Of a DNA stretch of 64,000 nucleotides, positions 56,701-64,000 are shown in pieces. Location: positions 62,001 through 126,000 of the forward strand of contig JBAJFG010000576.1 of the NCBI GenBank assembly GCA_037903475.1, read 5' to 3'. A program made the translations under genes and the position numbers. Numbering within the stretch: position 1 is the stretch's first letter; each line of letters starts with the position of its first letter. The stretch comes from Ancylostoma caninum (Eukaryota > Nematoda > Chromadorea > Rhabditida > Ancylostomatidae). The notes under the pieces were generated by a model, which saw nothing but the letters and a program-made list of their open reading frames with translations, was not told the DNA's origin and ran no database searches.

Positions 56701-59700
56701 TTTTCGTCTTCTGAGCATGTTGTTCTCGAACAGGCCCGCAATGTCTGACTTTTGATGATTAGTATGACTTTGTATCCCGCGGTATGTCCTGTATGTACCA
56801 CGGAGGTATACTGTAAAACGACAAATATGAGAGAGCGACTAATGATTCTGATAGGAAATTCCAGAACCGAAAATGTTAGCAAAATATGCACCTCTCCCTC
56901 GATTTACCTATTCTTTCTAATTTATTTACTTATTCTCTCCTTCCGCATCTCTGCCAACAAAATGTAATAAATTTATCTCTTAAACACAACTAATTAAAAG
57001 TGAAGCGTGGCCAAGGTACGAATAGATGCAGAATGTCATTCTACATCATATAGTTCTTTTTATTTTGAAAATTTCTAATTCTGAAAGAAGTTATACAAAA
57101 ATCCCGCTAATCCCGCGAAAATTTTCACATTCTACCGACGCGACTTTATACCCAACCCTATCGCTCATTCATTTCGCCACTCTAAAGCATTTCTGCTGTA
57201 ATTGACATGCCTGAAATTCTTCTCTGTTTCATTGTCTTGAACATTAGCTTATTTTTTACTCTCCTAAAATTATGTACCACATCATTGTATATGTCATGCA
57301 AATCAGGACGATATGGGAAATTGTGGTGCGCCTGTAGGACAAATAAATTAATTAATAAATAATTGTATAAATATACTGTTCAATGTCCTTTGTCAGTTGA
57401 GATTATCAAAAATTTTGAGGAAAATAACGCGAGACAGGAGAAGTAAAGTAAATTCCAAAGAAGAAGAAAAACTCAGAGTCTTCATGAAATCTTTTCTGGG
57501 AAGACGTGTCCCACTCCAGGAACGTAGAACGGAGCATAGCGCAAACTACATGTGTTCCCTACTCTGAATTCTTTTCTTTCATTTTCCCACACATGCATGC
57601 TCGAGTAACGGCCCTTTTTCCTTTTTCTGTTGATCAATTTCACATGTTCGCCCGGAATTTCCCAACAAAACAACACTACAGTCGCTTAATGCTTTATGTA
57701 TTCAACAAGAAATCCATCTGATTGTCGTTGAAATCTCATGAAAATAAAAGAGCCCGTGAGAGTTGAACATTCATATGAACTACAAATGCACAATGGGTGA
57801 GAAATCATATGCATCCAGAAATTTATTCGATTGCTCACAGAATTTTCGTTGTTTTAGGGGTCTAGACTATTGAATATTGATGGAAAAATGTGAGAAAAGT
57901 CAGTTTCGACGAAAACTTTAGAAAAAAACAAGCGTATACATAGATACGTACGTTTGTCAGGAGTATAATCCTGTTTTGTCTAAAGTTATGTTGTTGAATG
58001 AATAACAACATGAATAACTTGCATCACAAAATACCGCCTGTTTGGTCTACTGCGCCGCACCGCCTACGCGATGCGGCAGACCGGCTGGGCATCGATCGAC
58101 ACTATATTTTTCGTCAAATTCCAAATTGTCAAGTAGCAAGGAGCAGCAGATCGCTATTGAGGACGTCATAGAATTATAAATCGGTTAATGGTCAGAAAAT
58201 AAGAAAAATGGAAGCATGTGCGTATGCGCTTTATGCGTTGCGAAATTTTTCCGATATCTTCTGGATCAGAAGCGGTGATAAATATTGTTAGGAAACGAAA
58301 ACGGGAGATTGAATGAGTCATCCTTTTTACTCCCTGTTTTGTTCTTTTTTTCCTCCAGAGAGGGGTCATTAGGAGGATAGTGGGGCTAACAAGCAAACTA
58401 AAGAGACGTTGAAGATGTGTGGCTCACGAATGCAGTTTTTTTTTTGTATAAAGAAGTGGGGCAGAACATGCGAGAGGTTGAAGCATGGGACCCGAACGCT
58501 CGCCCTCCCTTACGGCTGCTACTTTTCGTTCTTGTAACAGGAACACATTTCATGCTAACATTCCAGTAGTAAAGCAAGAGGGGTTGCTTTTTGTATAAAT
58601 AGTGTTTTTTTTTTTCAAAGTGTTCGACGGATCCCTCATAAAGTTCCGATAAATTTTGGTTAAATTGAGTGGGCGCTTGAATATCGGGTCACTCTCACGT
58701 ACTTTCCTGGTGCATTGCCCGCACTTCCCTCCCCCCCCCCCCTCCTGCTGTTGATTCCTAGTTTTCCTAGTTTAATTCCTTATTTTCCTTTTCCTATTCT
58801 TTTTTATTTTTATTCTTCCTATATTAATTCCTAGTTTAACAAATCAGAGACATTTTGTTCTTATTATTGCCACCCATGCTTGATGGTTTTCACTGAAATA
58901 GGCCCAAATTACAGACATCAAGATGAGCCGCTTCAATGACATCAGACTATTAACTATAACATGTTTTATAGATATCGAAGTGATATCGAAGATTTGCGCC
59001 AGTGGACCAGGCTTTGGAGGTGGTGATGTGAAAATTGGAGACAAGGGGTTTTCTGACATATCAACCCACTAGGTTGGTGGTGGGTTTCCAAAGTCAGCGC
59101 TATATAGGGAAACTTAGAAAGTTTGGGGTGCCGACATATTTACGAAACGCACTGTAGGTTAGAACAAAATATGCGTTCCTCAAAAAAGTGAGGAATAATC
59201 ATTTCTAAAAAGTGTTATGTTCAAGATTCATTATGTTCAAGATTATGTAGTTACAAGAACCTGCCGCTGTCAAGGCCCGTACCGCACAGACTCAAAGCTT
59301 GCCGCTTTGCAAGGGAGTGAGTGCACTGCGACGAGCCGCCGCACCAACAGCTGGAGTTCCATTTATTTTTCCTCTTGCAACGGCTAAGAGGAGATATAAA
59401 TCAATAGGAACATGGAATATTGTTAGCCCATATGGTTCCAGATTCATACTCGTTGAAGAGTTGCTATTCTATAAGTGGGGTAGTTAACTTGTCGGCTTTA
59501 GCACTCTCATTTTCTTCCTTAGAACGAAACGATTCGGTAATTTTGGGGCATATCCGGATCTGTGAAACGATTTCCATTCGTACGTGCATGATGTAGATGT
59601 TGTACAAATAGTAACAGTAAGCTACTACTGCTTAAAGAGAGGATTAGGATAGCTTTAATTATTTGTGGACAATGGATCTCTTATTATGGTAAGGAATGAA

Positions 59701-62700
59701 CCGTGGCGTGGAATAGAACGAAACAAAATACGCTTCACAATAAATAGTCCTCGATGAGCTGAGAGACCTCAGCGAGCTCTCCGTTAGGTATCAACAACGG
59801 TTTTTGAACCATAGCGGTAACAGAAACGAAAAAATGCAGGAAAACTACGAAATGAGGATGATAGAGGCTATAACCCTACAGATAGTGATGTATCTACTTC
59901 TGATGTAAAGACGGCCCATGCAAAGAGCTGCGTTTCAGAGAAAGACTGGGTTGAAATCGAAAACAGGATGTTTTATTAAAAATGAGACGAGGAAAACGTG
60001 GAAGGCAGGCATATGGCCCCATAAATTCATTTCTGCTATGTTAGATGAAATTGCCTTTTGGTTGACCGTACTTGCCTCATTCAGCCATTTCACAGAAATA
60101 ATTCGGGAAACAATTATTTTCAGCCAGATTTCTACCAAGAAGTACTGCAATCATTTCCTTGTGCAATATGGATAATAGAAAAGTGTTACTGTACTTCGCT
60201 GCGACTGACGTGGGAAACAATATGGCACAATGCATGGATTTGCAATTAGGAATGCGTAAATGCAAACGACAACACTTTCGGCAAGTAAATAAATGGATAG
60301 ACCAATATATAAATAGATATGGATTTCAGAACAAATAATATAAATATCGGCACATTTCCTGGGTTTTCCCAGAGATTCTGGCAGTAAATAACGTGATTTT
60401 TGTGACAACCTATATACCTAACTCGAAGTTCTCGTAAATGTAAGTGGGTACTTACCTTATGATTAAATCATCCACCTACTTAACCCTATGACTCCTATGC
60501 ACCTGGAGTACCCACTTTACTTCCTACACCTTGTCCTCCTAGGAATAGACATTTAAGGCTTAAGGACTAAGTGGGGACAATCTGATTTCATCTCTCTAAC
60601 TCCATTTCTTAGAGGTTCCAACTACTTCATTATTGAAGGTATAAGTGGTATAAGTGGTCCCAGCCAGCTTCAGAGAACGTAATAAAAAGCGCATGACTTA
60701 TTATTAGATTGTATATTACTTCCGTAGTAATTGTGTTATAAAGTGGGTGCTCCACGCTGACTTAATCGTTTTTTTTGAGGCGATATTTCCGAAATGAAAT
60801 AATTATTCAGTGGCATTTCCTGGGAATTGCAACCGTTTCTACTCTTTTGCCGGGGATAGTTGAATTCTCCAGAGAAATAATTATTTCGTTTGAAATAAAT
60901 ACTTACTAAACAACTAATCTCTGAGAGCTCTATCATTTTCAGATATCAAATTGCACTTTTCCTATGTCCCACATGTAAAAATCCTGTCTGCCAACAAATA
61001 TTCTAATGAAATAAGGGAAGAACCACAGTAATTTCATTTCTGATATGTAGCTATACATTGGCGTCGCCTCCCGCCTCCTCACTCAATGCCAGTCCCCAGG
61101 TAAAGTGAGGTTAATTAATTAGAACAGCCGTAAATCGCCAAAATATCTATGTATAAGAAATAGACTCATGTCCAGTGTGACAATGAAGAAAAATTCGTCT
61201 TCATGCTCTCAATTCAGTTTTTACCAAAACAAAAAGTTGTGGCTTCATGGAGATACATGCTTCTCAGCAGTATTCCGTTATCAGCATACAAGCATTGTAA
61301 GAGCTCAACGTTCACATGATTTAGTACAATTTTCTTTTCCAAGACATCAATATTCCCTATAAGAAGGCTGTCCATCTCCACAGTTGATTCAGGAGCAAAC
61401 AGCACTAGAAGGACTGTTTCCCAGGAACTTTTAATTTCACACCAAAAATTCAGTGATAACACTGTATCAATGTGATTCTCTTATACAAATCATGGTAGTG
61501 CAACGAAATTTTCTAGTTTTGAATATATCGATGTTCGATCATCCTTTAGAAGTATTCGTAATTTCTTTTTGCTGTTAATATTGTGGACAGAATACCGTGG
61601 GCAATCCATTCAACTGACCAATTCAAGCGAATATTCAACCATTTGGCTCACACAACCTCACAAAAATACTCTATCCTAGTCGTGCACTCTATATGACCTA
61701 AATCCTTGCAGCCAGCAGCTACAAACACTCGTAAAAGCACTCAGTAATTAATTACCGTCAGTGTCCGGCACAGATTGTCCGTTGTTGCGCATCCCATTGA
61801 AACTCACTGGTAAGCACTCGTAATCGCCCGCGCATCTGTCGCCTGCGCCCCTACTGTGCCGAACTGGCAATTAGCACCTTGGCGCGGCTAATTGTACATC
61901 TCCTAATCCCGCGTAATCCTGAGATGGTTCGGGATGGGGCGATGTGGTGGGAATTTTACGGAAGGTGGGTTGGAAAATCGATAAATCAATGGAGGCGATA
62001 GATTGATGAAAACTCATCACTTTTAGTTTGGCTTTGGATCTCTAGAACAGATGTTATGTTGCATTTCCCATTAACCACCAGGGCTACGAACGCAAAATCA
62101 TGCAAAACAAGGCTCACAAAGCAACTTTCACCTCCTGCGTCTCCTGATACTACGTAGTCTTTATGATAACCGATCACACTAACCACTGTTGGCCTGCGGG
62201 ATATCGTTTCATGTGTCCCAGCCCAGAAAGGCGCATGCGGTATTTCTCAAGAATGTGACTACTGGCTGGTGAAAAGATATCCTCCCACTACTCCTTTTAT
62301 GAGATGGATGAAACTATAAAAATCATATATGGTACGAAAATAAATGAAAAACCGGAACAAACATTCTGGTTCATTTTTTGACGAGTAAAAACGAACCACT
62401 CAATTGGATTAGTGGTTAAGTTTAAAACTAAGACAACTGTAAGTACTACTTTTGCATGGACGCATGGAAGATGGGAGGGGAGGGGGGTCGAACCCTTTAT
62501 TACATACACGAAGATTTTATATTTTAGCTAATATCTAATTGCTTAGCCTCAATGCAATTCTTTTAATGCTGGAATACGATTATTCCCAAAACGGGCGACA
62601 CCCCATACTTGGACGCTGACCACAGAGCCTTTTGTGGGGTCAAAATCGGAAGCCCCCTTTGAAAAGTCGAAAATTTACGAAGTCCCCTTCGAATGAGTAT

Positions 62701-64000
62701 GCACCGGGAACTATCGCGACAGTCAGTCATAGAAGGTAAACACGCAAAAAAAATTATTGCCTAAATAATAAACAACAAAAACCTAAAAAAACCAGTAGTT
62801 CAACCGCCTAAAAATGAAAGAAACTAAAGAGAAAACAATTGAAGTTTCTTCGCTTCGGCAATACATTTATTAAACATATTTTTGTATAAAACAAACATAT
62901 ATTCACGCAAAAAAATTGAAACATAAAATAATTTAAACAAAAAATATTAAGCGTAAAATTTGCATATATTTACATGTAAACATATATTTACACAAAAAAC
63001 CACGCTGGAAGGTGAAGCGCTGATTTGAATGTAGCGCCGCGTCACAAATGAAACCCGAGCGTTCCAAATCGTACGTTGGCGCATCGTAGGATGTAAAATT
63101 GTTCAGCTTTTTAGGGCTAAAACGAGGCCCAGTTTGCCCGGGGACAGTCGTGCTGGGCCCGTCCGGAGATCCGGAGCAGAATCCTCATTCCAAAGGAAGG
63201 TTGAAGCGGGAAAAATAGCGAAAATCTGAATTAATCATTCAGGCGCATTTTTCCCTGAGAAGTTAAACAAATATTTCACTTTAATTATTTACTCCGCACA
63301 TTACGAGATTTCGCACTGAGTTCGCGCTGAACAATTTGTCTGATTTACTGTGAGCCGTAGTGTAAGGTAAACTGGTACCAATTTAGGCTGAACTACCGTA
63401 TCCACGGCGAATGGACGCTACCGTACCACCTAATCAACATTGCCTTACATGTGCTGGCATCGTCACTTGTGTTCGTACTTGTTCGAAGACTGAGAGATCC
63501 TGTGGTGGAAGAGCTCGTCTGGGACGAGGCATTCGTGGCTGCTGCGGTGTTTGCCACACATCCTGTTCATACTGAAGCGGTGAGCATCAAGAGGTGTATC
63601 GTCGCGGAAACATTAAATAACAGGTTTTTTTTGCAGGTAGCAAATATCTCTGGTCGAGCAGAGCTACTCATGTGTGTTTTTGCTCTGGCTGCTCTGATTC
63701 TCTATCAAAACTGCATCAGAAGCGACGATTTCAATTCACGCACTATTGCGGTCTTCTCTTCTACGGTGTTCTTGTCAGTATTCAGCAAAGAACAGGGCAT
63801 TGCTGTTCTGGTAAGAATTTCTAATTAACAGCCGATCGATAGTCGATATTTACACCTATATTTACCTGTATTTTAGCCTGTCTGCATGTTCTTGGAAGTT
63901 CTACACTCATCCCATTGTAAGCTACGGAACAAATCTGCAGTTTCACGTGTTTTAATACTTACGATTCTCACATCACTGGTAATTCTATTCCGGCTATATA
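44740..64000 (+). CDS. tmtc: TMTC-family protein (ER O-mannosyltransferase with TPRs), 5' part
   Basis: Six exons join in frame: 44740-44788, 46459-46631, 47149-47234, 63387-63579, 63637-63810 and 63877 to the window end, about 266 residues. Order: basic N-terminus; first membrane helix ([14 protein letters not shown]); luminal loop [12 protein letters not shown] with the acidic DD pair typical of the family; DYWGY and [14 protein letters not shown]; then [28 protein letters not shown] and [10 protein letters not shown]. The last two blocks are hallmarks of TMTC1-4, multi-pass ER enzymes that add O-mannose to cadherin-type proteins. The DUF1736 region and TPRs would lie beyond 64000. Exon 1 is the least certain part: it fits by phase and donor only, and an alternative in-frame ATG exists at 46446. 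Whether it matches TMTC1, 2, 3 or 4 cannot be told from this part. Codons are uninterrupted; the gene looks functional. Confidence 0.9.
44874..46444. mobile_element. Fold-back Tc-type transposon inside TMTC intron 1
   Basis: CAGTGCGTTTCATAATTATA at 44874 and its exact inverse ending at 46444 are flanked by TA (44872-44873; 46445-46446), the Tc1/mariner target duplication. Length is 1,571 bp. Arms of about 680 bp (44874-45552 and 45766-46444) are about 95 percent complementary, with a roughly 210-bp spacer. Very long TIRs recall Tc3, but the terminal sequence is different. Each arm carries the same 63-codon frame ([20 protein letters not shown] onward; 45328-45519 plus, 45798-45989 minus), which I cannot assign. 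No full transposase is present. Confidence 0.9.
46459..46631 (+). CDS. tmtc: TMTC exon 2
   Basis: It starts after TCCGTTGCAG (ends 46458) and ends at CTGAAGCAG|GTTCGT. It encodes [14 protein letters not shown], the first transmembrane helix and the [14 protein letters not shown] loop. An in-frame ATG at 46446-46448, whose A comes from the transposon's TA target duplication, could start translation if exon 1 is not used (MSVAESPH). Confidence 0.85.
47149..47234 (+). CDS. tmtc: TMTC exon 3
   Basis: 86 bp between TTCTGCAG (ends 47148) and TTTTG|GTGAGC. It encodes [20 protein letters not shown] then RPLTTLTF and two bases of Trp. This is the most conserved luminal segment of TMTC proteins (D-x-W-G ... 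SHKSYRPL). Confidence 0.92.
47393..47632. mobile_element. Small MITE with TAGATGCGTGCGTC termini
   Basis: TAGATGCGTGCGTCAGTTGC at the left is matched inversely by TAGATGCGTGCGTCCGATGC ending at 47632, about 240 bp apart. The GTGCGTGCGTC core also occurs at the centre of the palindromic repeats at 28680 and 32310, hinting at a shared family. A G11 tract lies inside. Confidence 0.65.
50091..50556. mobile_element. Fold-back Tc1/mariner-type MITE
   Basis: CAGTACCCGCACTAAGTTTG (50091) and its inverse (CAATACCCGCACTAAGTTTG on the minus strand from 50556) are flanked by TA at 50089-50090 and 50557-50558. Arms of 150-190 bp include ACGCGGATTTGCGTT and GTAACAAAGCGATTCACAGA. The 466-bp element has no coding sequence. 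Confidence 0.85.
52260..52830. promoter_or_regulatory. GC-richer intronic island, candidate regulatory
   Basis: It lies in the large TMTC intron and is less AT-rich than its flanks. It includes AGCCAATCACC (CCAAT-type box), GCGCGCACACACGCCGGCGC and a (GCT)5 run. An 81-codon frame (52583-52828) lacks splice support. The function is inference only. Confidence 0.25.
54492..54782. promoter_or_regulatory. Three exact POU octamers, candidate intronic enhancer
   Basis: ATGCAAAT occurs at 54492-54499, 54708-54715 and 54775-54782, all on the plus strand within 291 bp. TAAT-core and CATAAAT-type sites are interspersed. By chance one octamer (either strand) is expected only once in tens of kilobases even in AT-rich DNA. 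Which gene it would serve (TMTC is the host) is unknown. Confidence 0.35.
58726..58850. repeat. Pyrimidine-rich low-complexity tract
   Basis: A run of Cs (TCCCTCCCCCCCCCCCCT) is followed by repeats of TTCCTAGTTT and TTCCTATTCT-like motifs. Confidence 0.8.
61479..61516 (+). repeat. 38-bp fragment shared with 17121-17158
   Basis: TCTTATACAAATCATGGTAG followed by TGCAACGAAATTTTCTAG matches 17121-17158 at 34 of 38 positions, and the four differences are all transitions. It is probably a fragment of one interspersed repeat; similarity stops at both edges. Confidence 0.6.
63387..63579 (+). CDS. tmtc: TMTC exon 4
   Basis: 193 bp after AATTTAG (ends 63386), up to GAAGCG|GTGAGC. It completes the Trp codon, then [20 protein letters not shown] and a hydrophobic helix, ending ATHPVHTEA. 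It follows a 16.15-kb intron; reading frame and protein order match exon 3 exactly. Confidence 0.92.
63637..63810 (+). CDS. tmtc: TMTC exon 5
   Basis: 174 bp after TTTTTTTTGCAG, up to GTTCTG|GTAAGA. It encodes [20 protein letters not shown] and, after a polar loop, a helix ending [10 protein letters not shown]. The preceding intron is only 57 bp and could be read through as an open frame, but it would break the conserved HTEAVA-x-I-x-GRAE block. Confidence 0.93.
63877..64000 (+). CDS. tmtc: TMTC exon 6 (cut by window end)
   Basis: It begins after CTGTATTTTAG (ends 63876) in phase 0 with [12 protein letters not shown] and continues through a hydrophobic helix ([17 protein letters not shown]) open to the last base. 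The preceding intron is 66 bp. Confidence 0.85.

Larger units (their letters stand above)
47235..63386 (+). other. 16.15-kb TMTC intron 3; no nested gene recognised
   Basis: GT (47235) to AG (63386). It holds a MITE (47393-47632), a fold-back MITE (50091-50556), a GC-richer island (52260-52830), a POU-octamer cluster (54492-54782), low-complexity tracts (49960-49986, 58726-58850) and AT-rich stretches (62870-63000). Short open frames up to about 105 codons (for example 56120-56437 plus; 54517-54795 minus; 53698-53973 minus) have no recognised domains or strong splice sites. The rest shows nothing I can name. Confidence 0.7.

Noticed and set aside
62480..62500. tRNA B box GGTTCGACCCC on the minus strand
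   Set aside because: No A box at the right distance and no acceptor stem; it lies beside a G-rich tract.
63580..63636. Reading the 57-bp stretch between TMTC exons 5' and 3' parts as coding
   Set aside because: It is open, but it has consensus GTGAGC and TTTTTTTTGCAG borders and would split the conserved [13 protein letters not shown] block.

Overview
This window is eukaryotic and looks like nuclear DNA of a strongylid (clade V) parasitic nematode, most likely a hookworm or close relative. The evidence is: small GT-AG introns in its one clear gene (57, 66 and 517 bp); two exons resembling nematode Srx-type chemoreceptors; RTE-type LINE pieces of the kind common in hookworm genomes; and many mariner/Tc1-type elements. 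The organism assignment is inference from this content, not from a species marker.

Layout. 1-3.9 kb: a decayed non-LTR retrotransposon on the minus strand whose own ORF1 start is repeated, inverted, at its 3' side (two 532-bp arms). 4.1 kb: an Srx-like receptor exon. 6.9-10.7 kb: three mariner relics. 11.4-12.5 kb: the 5' part of an RTE-type LINE. 13.4-18.4 kb: a 2.14-kb element with Helitron-type ends (5' TC, 3' CTAG, inserted between A and T) that carries about 18 copies of a 60-bp minisatellite, then a second Srx-like exon in opposite orientation, then a relic sharing the same Helitron 3' end. 18.5-24.0 kb: three mariner/Tc1-type copies, one of which holds two further elements. 24.7-26.98 kb: two inverted-repeat elements and an RTE 3' fragment with an exact 17-bp target duplication. 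28.6-32.5 kb: a long-TIR element, an inverted second copy of the minisatellite Helitron (same precise ends), and two copies of a palindromic repeat. 32.5-44.7 kb: mostly unrecognised sequence with a few candidate exons and a GC-rich island. 44.7 kb to the window end: the 5' part of one real gene, a TMTC-family protein (ER O-mannosyltransferase with C-terminal TPRs), in six exons here.

The TMTC gene is the only conserved host gene I can name. Its six exons keep one reading frame through all five introns. A 1,571-bp fold-back Tc-type transposon sits in intron 1, 14 bp before the exon-2 splice site, and intron 3 is about 16.2 kb while the other introns, without the transposon, are all below 520 bp. 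That intron holds MITEs and a candidate enhancer with three identical POU octamers.

No bacterial-style operons, CRISPR arrays, rRNA or tRNA genes were found. Most long open frames here, notably the 200-361-codon frames at 14.4-15.5 kb on both strands, are by-products of a repeat period divisible by three.
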